From Saprospiraceae bacterium (GTDB lineage Bacteria > Bacteroidota > Bacteroidia > Chitinophagales > Saprospiraceae), in contig JANQRV010000535.1 of assembly GCA_028284395.1 (NCBI GenBank), forward strand, positions 1 through 64,000: DNA of 64,000 bases, read 5' to 3'. The notes under the pieces are model-generated. The model did not search any database, was not told the DNA's origin, and was given only the letters and a program-made list of their open reading frames with translations. Below, in pieces: positions 55,441-64,000 of the stretch (its first letter is position 1; each line of letters starts with the position of its first letter). The translations under genes and the position numbers were made by a program.

Positions 55441-57006
55441 ATGAAAAAGGTGATCATCCGTAATCATAAATATTTTCCGTGGCAATTGTTGTCTACGATT
55501 TTATTGGTCGGCATGCTGCAATGCCTTTCCTCAAGGTCCTTTTGTCAGACAGATCAGGAAGTAGTAGAACAAATTGCGGAAAAACTTCAGCGGGCGGTCG
55601 GCGACTTCAGAGAGGATTGGCCGGAGATCGTAATTCTCGACAAGGGGGGCCATATGGCTTCCTACGTCTCCAGAGGTGAACAAAACTGGATTTACATCGA
55701 TCGCAAAGCACTGGAAGCATGCCGGCGTCTTGGACGGCATTTTGAAAACGGACTGGCCTTTTTAATCGGCCATGAATTGGCTCATTTTTACCAGGAATAC
55801 GATTGGTCCGAAGCCTATTTTTCAAATCATTTCCGAAGTGTTCCGGTAGCTGCGATTGAGAAGAAATTAGAAATGGAAGCGGATCTCTACGGCAGTTTCC
55901 TAGCTAAACAAGCCGGTTACGAAATTGATAAAATAGCAGAGCCGTTACTCAGGATACTGTATCAAACTTATCAACAAACGGTCAACGAAACTGCTCTATA
56001 TCCGGCTCTGGAGGAAAGAATTGAATTGGCAGCAAATTCCTGTATCACCGCCCACGACTATCACAATGCCTTCCATACTGCCAATTATCTTCTCGTAGCC
56101 GGTCAACCCCAACTTGCATTGATGATTTACAATTTCATCAATGAGAAAATTAAGTCTTATGAACTACACCTGACCATTGCCACCGCCAGCAACGATGTAC
56201 TTTTGAAAAAAGATCCTTTACCACTCAAATATCCATTGCAAATCAGCAGCGATATTCCGATCACCAGGGATCAGAACATTTTCCTCATTCCGAAGCTGCT
56301 GGAAATGGCATTGGAAAATAGCGAGAAAGCCCTTCTATTTGATGCCCATTCAATTCCCGCTCAATTGAACCGATTGCTGGCACTTGAGCTACGGGGAGAT
56401 CCCCATTCGGCAGAAAACCACCTATCCGAGTTATACCGCCTGAAAAGTCTAAATGAATGGGAAGAAGACCAACTCACACTAGTAAGTGCCAATCTGAAAG
56501 CCAGGAATGGAGCCGCGGAAGAGGCCTTAAATAGATTGGCAAAAGTAGATCCAAAGCATCCTAACCTTTACCGGAAAGCCCAGTTCAATGTTAATGTCCT
56601 CAAAGGTGAAAATGGAGAAAGCATACCCAGTCTAGTCAAAGAAACACTCGACCAGAGTGGAATGAATCAACTGCGCGCTTTCAAAAAAAAGTTGCCGACC
56701 CTCATTTTACCTCGCCGCTACCAATTAGACATTGAGGAATTGTCCGGAACTGTCTTATGTCGTTTGTCCGGAAAGAAGGTGGATGCCAAAGTGCAAAGGT
56801 TCTACGATCCCAATATTGAAAGAGAAGGGGTGAAGGTCGGAAAAACAAAATCGGAATTGACAAAATTCTTGCCTGCAAGATACATTCAGACTCTAGAAAC
56901 CGAAAGTGGAGAATACATTTTTAACCCTAAGTATAACCTGATCCTGAAATTCGATCGGGATGACCGTCTAATTGAGTGGGGGCGGGTGATTATTCGGGTG
57001 GAGTGA
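55441..57006 (+). CDS. Exported M48-like zinc metallopeptidase with TPR region
   Basis: 521 residues from the ATG at 55441 (the open frame begins at 55405). A signal peptide or signal anchor covers about 1-37. The HELAH motif at about 111-115 (FLIGHELAHFYQEYDW) supplies two zinc ligands and the catalytic Glu, and LEMEADLYG further on fits the third ligand, Glu, of M48-type gluzincins. The rest is helical, TPR-like, up to about 400, with a small beta domain at the end. It is predicted to be a periplasmic peptidase of the M48 kind. It lies divergently opposite the sigma gene at 55312. Confidence 0.8.
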   Translation: MKKVIIRNHKYFPWQLLSTILLVGMLQCLSSRSFCQTDQEVVEQIAEKLQRAVGDFREDWPEIVILDKGGHMASYVSRGEQNWIYIDRKALEACRRLGRHFENGLAFLIGHELAHFYQEYDWSEAYFSNHFRSVPVAAIEKKLEMEADLYGSFLAKQAGYEIDKIAEPLLRILYQTYQQTVNETALYPALEERIELAANSCITAHDYHNAFHTANYLLVAGQPQLALMIYNFINEKIKSYELHLTIATASNDVLLKKDPLPLKYPLQISSDIPITRDQNIFLIPKLLEMALENSEKALLFDAHSIPAQLNRLLALELRGDPHSAENHLSELYRLKSLNEWEEDQLTLVSANLKARNGAAEEALNRLAKVDPKHPNLYRKAQFNVNVLKGENGESIPSLVKETLDQSGMNQLRAFKKKLPTLILPRRYQLDIEELSGTVLCRLSGKKVDAKVQRFYDPNIEREGVKVGKTKSELTKFLPARYIQTLETESGEYIFNPKYNLILKFDRDDRLIEWGRVIIRVE

Positions 57007-57075
57007 TTGGTCAAGGATTCAACTTCTTGTGATTCTCCGTACTTAATCTGCAATCCATTTAATTTGAGTACCCCC

Positions 57076-57179
57076 ATGACAAAAATCCCCACCCCCAAAT
57101 GACATTTCTCTCCCCTCCCCACCCCCATCCATCCTATTTTTGAAGAAAGGCCCCAAAAAGCCTCATGACATTCATCATC
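57076..57179 (+). promoter_or_regulatory. Repeated TGACA-type motifs upstream of the stress operon
   Basis: Three copies of a related word start at 57076 (ATGACAAAAATC), 57099 (ATGACATTTCTC) and 57165 (ATGACATTCATCATC), the last 57 bases before the stress-protein ATG. The first copy recurs exactly at 62559 and the core of the third, TGACATTCATCA, recurs on the minus strand at 62450-62461 upstream of the P-type ATPase. A shared regulator is inferred. The surrounding plus strand is very C-rich. Confidence 0.5.
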
Positions 57180-57235
57180 TACACAAGATGCTGCATTTGC
57201 AGATTAGCCATTAGATCACAAAACGAACGTGCCAC

Positions 57236-58075
57236 ATGAAAAAGATACTCTTTCCAACAGACTATTCAAGTGCTGCCCGACACGCCTTTATTTATGCCCT
57301 GGGAGTAGCCCGGCATCTAAAGAGCGAAATTATTGTATTTCATGCTTACCAGATTCCCCGGATCCGAGGGGGCGCCAATCTGCCGAGGACGATGGAGGAA
57401 ACGTACGCGAGCATGCGTGCTGAAGAGAAGGAGAAGTTTGATAAACATTGCACGGCGCTGCGAAACCTTGCCGATAAGAAGGGGTTCGACGATGTACAGC
57501 TCATTAATTTGGCACAAGAAGGGGGTTCCATTGCTTCCATCGTTGGGACGGCCAAAAAGATGGAAACGGATCTCATCGTGATGGGGACTACCGGGGCCTC
57601 GGGCTTCAAGGAAGTTTTCTTGGGAAGCATTGCCGGCGAAGTGATGGAACGGGCTGATTGTCCGGTCTTGGCAGTACCGGAAAAAGCGGAATTCAACGGC
57701 AGCATCCACCAAATTGCCGTCACGACCACTTTCAAAGAGGAGGAAAAAATGGCGCTATGGAAGACGCTTGATTTTGCCAAGTATTTTAATGCAAACGTCA
57801 TTTGTCTCCACGTCAATTTGGAGCAGGCGGAATTCGTCAATTATCATGTGGCTATGTTGCAAAAGGAATTCGAACACGAAACCAGTCTTAGTTTCCGGGT
57901 CGTTGATGGCAACAATCTGGAAAAGGCACTTGCTCATTTCCTCGATGAGCACGACATTGATATTTTGGCCATGCTGACCCATAAAAGGTCGGTGGTCGAA
58001 GAACTGTTCAATTACAGTCGAACGAAAAAGATGGTTTATCATTCCAAGACTCCCATCCTGGCCATACAAGCTTAA
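57236..58075 (+). CDS. Universal stress protein with two UspA domains
   Basis: 279 residues: two tandem UspA domains (about 1-147 and 155-279). The first has the complete ATP-binding motif, GxxG(x)9GS: GTTGASGFKEVFLGS at 119-133. The second lacks it, having only a diverged loop (LTHKRSVVEELFNYS), so only one domain should bind ATP. Proteins of this type help survival in stress or low oxygen. It is followed by two PPK2 genes on the same strand, with an 83-base gap. Confidence 0.92.
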   Translation: MKKILFPTDYSSAARHAFIYALGVARHLKSEIIVFHAYQIPRIRGGANLPRTMEETYASMRAEEKEKFDKHCTALRNLADKKGFDDVQLINLAQEGGSIASIVGTAKKMETDLIVMGTTGASGFKEVFLGSIAGEVMERADCPVLAVPEKAEFNGSIHQIAVTTTFKEEEKMALWKTLDFAKYFNANVICLHVNLEQAEFVNYHVAMLQKEFEHETSLSFRVVDGNNLEKALAHFLDEHDIDILAMLTHKRSVVEELFNYSRTKKMVYHSKTPILAIQA

Positions 58076-58123
58076 TGCCGTGAGTCGCAGTTGAATATTC
58101 TGCCGTCGTTTTTTTATCTTGTT

Positions 58124-58148
58124 GACTGATATTTTTTGACAATCAGTC
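58124..58148 (+). promoter_or_regulatory. Small stem-loop before the first PPK2 gene
   Basis: GACTGAT and ATCAGTC pair over 7 bp around an 11-base T-rich loop, 10 bases before the PPK2 start. It could be a weak terminator of the stress-protein gene, an operator or an mRNA element. Confidence 0.35.
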
Positions 58149-58158
58149 CATTACCTGT

Positions 58159-59013
58159 ATGAACGGCGACTTTTTCACCAATCGGACCTTGACGAGACTC
58201 AAGACTAGAGATGATTTACTCCAACTGTTGGATAAGAAGAATGTCCAGTACGAGAAAGTAAAAAGAAAAGTGCTTTACAACCGGGAGTTGGAGCAACTTC
58301 AACTGGAACTACTGAAACTACAGCGCTGGATTTTAGAAAACAACAAAAGGGTGGTAATCATTTTTGAGGGGCGTGATGCAGCGGGCAAGGGTGGAGCCAT
58401 CAAGCGATTTAAGAAGTATCTGAATCCAAGGTCGGCGCGCTCGGTGGCATTGGGCAAACCCTCCGATATTGAGAAAGGTCAGTGGTACTTTCGCCGACAC
58501 ATCAAAGAATTACCCAACCCGGGAGAGATCGTTTTTTTCGATCGGAGTTGGTACAATCGGGCGGTTGTAGAGCCGGTAATGGGCTTTTGCACCCAAGAAG
58601 AATACCGAATATTCATTCAACAGGTTCCCGAATTTGAGCATATGTTGTACGAAGACGGTGTTCGGATCATCAAATTGTGGTTTTCCATTTCCAATGCCGA
58701 ACAGGCGAAAAGATTTAAAGAGCGACAAACGAATCCACTCAAACAATGGAAGATTAGTCCGGTAGACCTTAAATCCCGCGATCTCTGGGAAGAATACAGT
58801 CGCTACATCCTGGAAATGTTTGCGAAGACGCACAACAACTTCAGTCCTTGGATGATCGTTCGGACCGATGAAAAACGACAGGCTCGTCTCGAAAGCATCC
58901 GTTACGTCTTATCTCAGTTTGCTTACGATGGGAAGGAAGAGGCTCAGGTAAATCTGACTCCCGATCCAAATATTGTACAACGCTTTCACCGGTTGATATT
59001 CGAAAAGAAATAA
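58159..59013 (+). CDS. ppk2: Polyphosphate kinase 2 (PPK2)
   Basis: 284 residues in the PPK2 P-loop kinase fold. Walker A is canonical: EGRDAAGKGG at 70-79; Walker B is FFDRSWYNRA at 126-135; the lid segment QWYFRRHIKELP is present. The enzyme transfers phosphate between polyphosphate and nucleotides (NDP or NMP); direction and preferred base are not readable. Length fits class I single-domain PPK2. Only a four-base gap separates it from a second PPK2 gene. Confidence 0.95.
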   Translation: MNGDFFTNRTLTRLKTRDDLLQLLDKKNVQYEKVKRKVLYNRELEQLQLELLKLQRWILENNKRVVIIFEGRDAAGKGGAIKRFKKYLNPRSARSVALGKPSDIEKGQWYFRRHIKELPNPGEIVFFDRSWYNRAVVEPVMGFCTQEEYRIFIQQVPEFEHMLYEDGVRIIKLWFSISNAEQAKRFKERQTNPLKQWKISPVDLKSRDLWEEYSRYILEMFAKTHNNFSPWMIVRTDEKRQARLESIRYVLSQFAYDGKEEAQVNLTPDPNIVQRFHRLIFEKK

Positions 59014-59017
59014 GGCC

Positions 59018-59779
59018 ATGTTGAATAAAGAAGATTTAAAGCTGTTGAATACTTCGAGGGGCTTGGAATATTTGTTGCAATCGAACGAAATGGACTTCAC
59101 GGATGTAGTCGAACGACTTCGATATGAAAAGCATTTAATCGACCTACAAGCCCAACTCATTCAAATCCAAAACAAGATCGTCTCCCAAAGAAAACGAGTG
59201 ATTGTACTCGTAGAAGGTCGGGAATTTGCGGGCAAGGGAGACTTGGTTCACGTGTTGTCCGAACATTTAAACCCTCGATCCATGCGCATTGTGGCACTCA
59301 GCAAACCCACCCCGCGCGAAAGCGAACAGTGGTACTTCCGCCGGTACATCAAACAACTGCCGGAAAGAGGAGAAATCGCTTTCTTTGACCGAAGTTGGTA
59401 CAACCGGGCAGTGGTAGAACCCGTCAATGGATTTTGCAGTGAGAAAGAGTACAAAAGGTTTATGGCAGAGGTGAATCACTTCGAACGAATGCTCACGGAA
59501 GACGGCATCTGGATCATTAAGATATATTTGTCCATCTCCCGGGATGAACAGCGCGGAAGAATAGAAGCAGCCCAACAAGACCCACTGAGCATTTGGCGAT
59601 TGACCGATGTAGATCTGAAAGCATTGGAGCTGTGGGATACCTATTCAAAATTTGAAAAGAAGATGTTCAAAAAAACGAATACGGCCACCAATCCCTGGTT
59701 CGTCTTTAGGGGCGATGATAAGAGGGCAACCCAGATAATGGCTTTTGAACAATTGTTGTCGATCTTGGCCGGTCTTTAA
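59018..59779 (+). CDS. Second PPK2-family protein with altered Walker A
   Basis: 253 residues, clear PPK2 fold (QWYFRRYIKQLPERGEIAFFDRSWYNRA). The Walker A segment is EGREFAGKGD (66-75), whereas PPK2 enzymes normally have EGRDAAGKGG. The Asp that contacts the polyphosphate/Mg2+ is replaced by Glu and the last Gly by Asp. The Walker B Asp is intact. So activity may be changed or lost, and it could act as partner of the PPK2 just upstream. Its stop overlaps that of the convergent ATPase gene by two bases. Confidence 0.85.
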   Translation: MLNKEDLKLLNTSRGLEYLLQSNEMDFTDVVERLRYEKHLIDLQAQLIQIQNKIVSQRKRVIVLVEGREFAGKGDLVHVLSEHLNPRSMRIVALSKPTPRESEQWYFRRYIKQLPERGEIAFFDRSWYNRAVVEPVNGFCSEKEYKRFMAEVNHFERMLTEDGIWIIKIYLSISRDEQRGRIEAAQQDPLSIWRLTDVDLKALELWDTYSKFEKKMFKKTNTATNPWFVFRGDDKRATQIMAFEQLLSILAGL

Positions 59780-62382
59780 TGACTGGACCTCCACCTCCTG
59801 ATCCCCTTTTCTAATTCTACGGCATGAAAGACGACCGAAGCAACCAGCAGACATCCCAAGAGTTCGCGAATCGTCAACGGCTCAACCGAGAAAATATCAT
59901 TTAAAACAGGAACGTAAAGAATGGCCAACTGCAAGATAAAGGTCAGTAAAACTGCCCCGATTAACGGCAAATTGGTCATAATCCCTTGACGGAACAGGAA
60001 GTAATAATCGCTGCGAACGGCCAGCACATGGCCCATCTGACTAAAACAAAGAATGGTAAATACATAGGTTTGCCACTTCGGATCGCCGGTACGCATGGCC
60101 CAGGCCTGAACCCCCAGACAAAGCAGACCGATTAAAAGTCCCACCCAGAGAACGTGCAAACCCAGTCCTTGAGCAAAGATGCTTTCCGTCGGTTTACGGG
60201 GCGGGAGGTCCATAACATTTTCACCGGCAGGTTCATTGGCCAGCGCAAGGGCGGGCAAGCCATCGGTAACGAGGTTTACCCATAAGATGTGTAGCGGCAG
60301 CAAGGGTATCGGCAATCCGGCCATCGGGGCCAAAAAAATCGTCCAGATCTCGCCACCGTTTCCGGTCATGATGTATTTTACGAAGCGGCGAATGTTGTCG
60401 AAGATGCGCCTGCCTTCCCGCACGGCATTGATGATGGTGGCAAAATTATCGTCCAACAGGATCATGTGGGCTGCTTCCTTGGAGACATCGGTTCCGGTAA
60501 TGCCCATGGCAACCCCGATATTGGCCCGCCGCAGGGCCGGAGCATCGTTTACACCGTCGCCGGTCATCGCTACGTAATGCCCTTTCTTTTGCAATGTTTT
60601 AACGATCTCCAGCTTTTGCTCGGGAGAAACCCGGGCGTATACTCTAATGTGTTCGACTTTCTCTTCGAATTCCGAAATGGGCATCTGTAGCAATTCTCTG
60701 CCGGTTACCACGAGATCAGAGGGAGCATCGAGCATCTCCAATTGGGTGGCGATGGTCCGGGCGGTATCCGGATGGTCGCCGGTAATCATCACCGGGATGA
60801 TGCCCGCCGTTTTACAGTCTTTGATGGCTTGCAGCACCTCCGGTCGTGGTGGGTCCATCATCCCAGCCAGCCCCGAAAACTCTAATTGTTGTTCGATTGT
60901 AGCTGCAGCAAGGGTATCGGGTAGGTCATCCAAGACCCGGTGGGCATAAGCCAATACGCGCAAGCCCTTTTCAGCCATTCTTTTGGCTTCTTGACTGACA
61001 CCAGCGGGAACATTTTCATTACAAGCGTTCAAGATCGATTCCAGTGCTCCTTTAACAATAACAAGGTACTTATCCTTATAGCGATGGATGGTCGACATCA
61101 ATTTGCGATCGGCGTCAAAAGGCAGTTCATCAATGCGCGGGTAGTTTTCGACATTTAGGTTCGAATGTTTTTTGGCATAGGTAGCCAACGCTATTTCGGT
61201 GGGTTCTCCAACCAGAGCGTCACTTCCATTTTCATGAACATTGTGATTTAGGTACATGCTCATTAACAGGGATGTTCGGGAAGAGAAAGGCAGGTGTTTC
61301 GGTGCACCTTGGGGATACCAAACATCGGTTACCGTCATCCGGTTTTGGGTCAGCGTACCCGTTTTGTCCGTACAGATGTAAGTGACCGAACCCAGGGTCT
61401 CGACGGCCGGTAATTTTCGGATCAATGCATTTTGCCGGACCATGCGACGAGCACCCAACGCCAGGGCAATCGTCACGACGGCAGGAAGGGCTTCAGGTAT
61501 GGCAGCGACCGCCACCGAAATTGCAATCAGCAACATATTGAGCGGTTCCTCATCCCGTAACAACCCGGTGGTAAATAGCAGGACACATATGCCCAATACC
61601 GCCAGCGAAAGCTTTCTTCCAAAATCTGCAAGTCGTCGCTGCAGAGGTGTCAGCGCCTCATTCTCTTGCAATAGCTGGGCAATGTGACCGATTTCCGTTT
61701 GCATTCCGGTTGCGATCACCACTCCGGTTCCTCGGCCATACGACACCATGGTTCCTTTATAGGCCATGTTCTTTCGATCGCCCACCATCAGTTCGGTACC
61801 GGTCAATGGGACAGTCACTTTATTGACTTCAGCCGATTCTCCGGTTAATGAGGCTTCGTCCGTCCGCAATGAATGAGACTCCAACAATCGCAAATCAGCC
61901 GGCACCATGCCACCTGCAGCTAAACTGACCAGATCGCCGGGAACCAGTAGGGAAGCATCGATTTCTTTTTGGTGACCATTTCTTACCACCATCGCCTTCG
62001 GCGCGGTCATTTTTTTCAACGCTGTCATGGCTTTTTCCGCTCGAAATTCCTGTAGAAAACCCACTACGGCATTGAGCACGACAATGATGATGATGACAAT
62101 GGCGTCCTGCCATTCACCAACGATGCCGGAAACCAGCGCTGCGGCCAGCAGAATCAAGATCATTACGTCTTTGAACTGAGCCACTAACATTAACCAGGGG
62201 GGCTTTTTGCGCTTTTCCAATAGCACATTGAGATGGTATCTTGCCAGCCGCTCTTCTGCTTCAGCATCGGAGATCCCGCCGGGTGTACTCCCGGTCAATT
62301 CTAGTACTTCCGTTGTTCTTTTAAGGTGCCAATTGGAATCTGCGGACGAAAATTCATCCAACAAAACCCCTTGCTTTTTCAT
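59776..62382 (-). CDS. P-type cation-transporting ATPase, calcium type (P2A-like)
   Basis: 868 residues. The actuator motif TGES is at 180-183, PEALP (in M4) at 296-300, the phosphorylated Asp at 339 in DKTGTLT, a [11 protein letters not shown] hinge further on and [16 protein letters not shown] in M6. These features and the cation-ATPase N-domain at the N-terminus ([14 protein letters not shown]) match P2-type Ca2+ (or related cation) pumps; bacterial members may also move Na+, so the substrate is uncertain. It is in the cytoplasmic membrane. Convergent with the second PPK2; divergent from the GCS2-type gene with a 321-base gap that holds TGACA-type motifs. Confidence 0.9.
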   Translation of the reverse strand: MKKQGVLLDEFSSADSNWHLKRTTEVLELTGSTPGGISDAEAEERLARYHLNVLLEKRKKPPWLMLVAQFKDVMILILLAAALVSGIVGEWQDAIVIIIIVVLNAVVGFLQEFRAEKAMTALKKMTAPKAMVVRNGHQKEIDASLLVPGDLVSLAAGGMVPADLRLLESHSLRTDEASLTGESAEVNKVTVPLTGTELMVGDRKNMAYKGTMVSYGRGTGVVIATGMQTEIGHIAQLLQENEALTPLQRRLADFGRKLSLAVLGICVLLFTTGLLRDEEPLNMLLIAISVAVAAIPEALPAVVTIALALGARRMVRQNALIRKLPAVETLGSVTYICTDKTGTLTQNRMTVTDVWYPQGAPKHLPFSSRTSLLMSMYLNHNVHENGSDALVGEPTEIALATYAKKHSNLNVENYPRIDELPFDADRKLMSTIHRYKDKYLVIVKGALESILNACNENVPAGVSQEAKRMAEKGLRVLAYAHRVLDDLPDTLAAATIEQQLEFSGLAGMMDPPRPEVLQAIKDCKTAGIIPVMITGDHPDTARTIATQLEMLDAPSDLVVTGRELLQMPISEFEEKVEHIRVYARVSPEQKLEIVKTLQKKGHYVAMTGDGVNDAPALRRANIGVAMGITGTDVSKEAAHMILLDDNFATIINAVREGRRIFDNIRRFVKYIMTGNGGEIWTIFLAPMAGLPIPLLPLHILWVNLVTDGLPALALANEPAGENVMDLPPRKPTESIFAQGLGLHVLWVGLLIGLLCLGVQAWAMRTGDPKWQTYVFTILCFSQMGHVLAVRSDYYFLFRQGIMTNLPLIGAVLLTFILQLAILYVPVLNDIFSVEPLTIRELLGCLLVASVVFHAVELEKGIRRWRSSH

Positions 62383-62703
62383 GATTGCACGTTTTCTGCT
62401 CCGAATTGATTTTCGTCACAAAGAACGTCCACAAGCGCATTCGGAAAAGTGATGAATGTCAATACAACGGGGAGAGTTTAGTCACTCTCACCCGTGGGTT
62501 ACCAGTGACAGTATCCTCCGATGGAATACCCCCTTCTTGAAGATAGCTTAAAATCTCAATGACAAAAATCATCAAGTTTGATGACGAAGTGCATATAATA
62601 ATCGTGGGTGAAACCGGAAATTCCGGAGAGCATTTCTCAACGACTTCGCTACAAGAGAAGATCATTCTACCACGACGGTTAACCGTCTACTAACGCTTTT
62701 ACT
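62383..62703. other. Divergent promoter region of ATPase and GCS2-type gene
   Basis: No gene. It contains a minus-strand TGACATTCATCA (62450-62461, 68 bases before the ATPase start), a plus-strand ATGACAAAAATCATC (62559-62573), the perfect palindrome TCATCAA-GT-TTGATGA (62569-62584) and a palindrome CCGGAAATTCCGG around 62610. These suggest tight control of both genes by one or more regulators. Confidence 0.5.
62569..62584. promoter_or_regulatory. Palindromic operator candidate
   Basis: TCATCAA, GT, TTGATGA: a perfect 7-bp inverted repeat with a 2-base spacer, fitting a dimeric regulator. It overlaps one TGACA-type motif. It resembles an FNR-type half-site (TTGAT) but the short spacer is not the FNR spacing. 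Confidence 0.4.
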
Positions 62704-64000
62704 ATGGGATCAAATAGAGTTGCCATCATCTCGGACGCCAAGAGTCGCCGCCAGTATTTTCAGACATTGATGAAAGACCTGGAGGCCTTGGAATACATGT
62801 TAGATCACGATATGTTCGAAAAGGACATTCAACGCATTGGTTTTGAACAGGAATTGAGCTTTGTCGACGATTCCTGGCGGCCGGCCCCGGTAGGCATGGA
62901 GGTTTTGCAAAGCCTGCAACATGATTTATTGGCTCCGGAATTCGGGCTTTTCAACCTTGAGATCAATCTCGATCCCAAAATTTTCACCGCCGACTGTTTG
63001 TCAGAAACGCAACGTGATTTGCAACGGATGCTGGATTTGGTAAAATCTGGGGCCCGTAAATTTGGTGCTCATCCGTTGTTGGTTGGCATTTTGCCCAGCG
63101 TTCGTCAACAAGATGTAACGATGGATAATTTAACGCCCCTACCCCGCTATAAATTTCTCGTAGAAGAGTTGCACCGGGCTCGTGGCGGTCAATTCGAACT
63201 GCATATGGAGGGCATGGATGAGTTGATTCTCAAGGGCATTCCCATGATCTACGAGGCCTGCAACACGAGTTTTCAGGTACACCTGCAAATAAGACCGGAA
63301 GACTTTCGTAAATCCTATAATTGGTCCATGGCCATTGCCGCTCCCGTCATGGCCTGCTGTACGAATTCTCCCCTCCTATTGGGCCGACGATTGTGGCGGG
63401 AAACCCGCATTGCCCTTTACCGGCAAACCACGGATACCCGACCGGTATCCAAGTTGTTGCGGCAACACAATCAGCGAGTTGCACTGGGCAACGGTTGGAT
63501 CAAAAATTCGGTCCTCGATGTCTTCCACGAAGACATTGCCCGGATTCAACCGTTGTTTCAGCCCAAGGAATATGAAGACGCTATGGAAATATTGCGGTCC
63601 GGCAAAATCCCCAAACTACGCGCCTTAAGTACCCACATCGGTACCTCGTACCGATGGAACCGTGCTTGTTATGGCATCACCAACGGGATGCCACATCTCC
63701 GGATCGAAAACCGGCTGATTCCAGCTGGTCCCTGCGTAACGGACCAAATCGCCAATGCCGCCTTTTGGTTGGGGTTGATGAAGGGTTTGCCGCCAGAATA
63801 TGCGAATATCCAAGAAGATCTGGACTTTGACTACGTCAAGGTCAACTTTCTAAAGGCTGCCCGACAGGGCCTTGGAGCTCATTTTCGCTGGGCATCCACC
63901 AAAAAGCAAATCACATCGGAAGACCTGATTCTAAAGGAGTTATTGCCGATTGCCAAACAGGGATTGGAAGATGCCAAAATTGACCAGGGAGAGATCGATC
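62704..64000 (+). CDS. GCS2-family glutamate-cysteine ligase-like protein, cut by window end
   Basis: The frame starts at ATG 62704 and stays open to the window end (about 432 residues seen, incomplete). It is recognisable as a member of the GCS2 (ATP-grasp-like glutamate-cysteine ligase) family: GFEQELSFVD has the metal-binding Glu-x-Glu, with FNLEINLDP, HMEGMDELILKG, FQVHLQIRPEDF, and a ligand region RIENRLIPAG. Bacteroidota members often carry a C-terminal CBS pair, which would lie beyond the window. The function is probably ATP-dependent ligation, whether of Glu and Cys is not certain. Confidence 0.85.
   Translation, partial: MGSNRVAIISDAKSRRQYFQTLMKDLEALEYMLDHDMFEKDIQRIGFEQELSFVDDSWRPAPVGMEVLQSLQHDLLAPEFGLFNLEINLDPKIFTADCLSETQRDLQRMLDLVKSGARKFGAHPLLVGILPSVRQQDVTMDNLTPLPRYKFLVEELHRARGGQFELHMEGMDELILKGIPMIYEACNTSFQVHLQIRPEDFRKSYNWSMAIAAPVMACCTNSPLLLGRRLWRETRIALYRQTTDTRPVSKLLRQHNQRVALGNGWIKNSVLDVFHEDIARIQPLFQPKEYEDAMEILRSGKIPKLRALSTHIGTSYRWNRACYGITNGMPHLRIENRLIPAGPCVTDQIANAAFWLGLMKGLPPEYANIQEDLDFDYVKVNFLKAARQGLGAHFRWASTKKQITSEDLILKELLPIAKQGLEDAKIDQGEID

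Noticed and set aside
55441-55470. AAAAGGTGATC at the metallopeptidase start as a sixth sigma element
   Set aside because: It lies inside the coding start and has no matching second box ten bases away in the proper direction.
57061-57128. C-rich tract as a structured RNA or riboswitch
   Set aside because: No paired arms could be found; it is a simple-composition stretch between the TGACA motifs.
1-64000. CRISPR array, Cas or gRAMP gene as partner of the TPR-CHAT proteins
   Set aside because: No regularly spaced repeats and no Cas motifs were seen, and the CHAT proteins have signal peptides, so type III-E CRISPR is not the context here.

Overview
The window reads as a chromosome segment of a Bacteroidota bacterium, most likely a member of Saprospiria (relatives of Lewinella or Haliscomenobacter). 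The reasons are type IX secretion (T9SS) type A C-terminal sorting domains on large secreted proteins, many lipoproteins, near absence of Shine-Dalgarno sequences, exported TPR-CHAT proteins in tandem, and ECF sigma factors paired with one-pass membrane TPR proteins. The phylum assignment is firm; anything finer is inference.

Layout. (a) 0.1-3.2 kb: a penicillin-binding-type serine hydrolase, a winged-helix regulator ending in a membrane helix, and a Tat-exported sugar-isomerase-like protein. (b) 3.5-11.75 kb: a probable genomic island with an 18-bp direct repeat (17/18 identical) at its ends; the right copy is the 3' end of a tRNA-Arg(CCG) gene. It carries conflict-type genes: a possible PD-(D/E)XK nuclease, a possible HEPN protein, a Fic protein with an AbiEi-like N-terminus, a TOTE-type primase-helicase, and a frameshifted XRE regulator. 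No integrase is visible. (c) 12-13.1 kb: debris, namely a start-less VOC gene and an IS5-like transposase fragment. (d) 13.1-19.9 kb: a membrane-anchored AraC regulator, lipoproteins (one an NHL-type propeller) and small hypothetical proteins.

(e) 20.8-38 kb: four long exported TPR-CHAT putative cysteine proteases on the minus strand plus a small secreted Gly-rich protein, divergent from an ECF sigma factor and its membrane TPR partner (anti-sigma-like). (f) 38-55.3 kb: a second minus-strand set: sigma factor, membrane TPR partner, T9SS beta-helix protein, another TPR-CHAT protein, a four-repeat T9SS adhesin-like protein, a second beta-helix T9SS protein, a small barrel, a four-repeat secreted protein, a cNMP-binding/AlbA fusion and a membrane SH3 protein. 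A bipartite promoter-like element, G(A/G)TSACSTTTT, ten bases, then YSYACH, occurs five times, always in front of genes of (e) and (f), including the sigma factor itself. It suggests one sigma regulon that joins both sets. My favoured reading is an envelope signalling or defence system in which exported CHAT proteases may act on secreted partners or on the periplasmic part of the anti-sigma-like proteins.

(g) 55.4-64 kb: a secreted metallopeptidase, then a stress module: a two-domain universal stress protein, two tandem PPK2 polyphosphate kinases, a calcium-type P-type ATPase and a GCS2-family ligase-like gene cut by the window end. A TGACA(A/T)...ATCATC-like sequence lies upstream of the stress protein, the ATPase and the ligase genes, so they may share a regulator.
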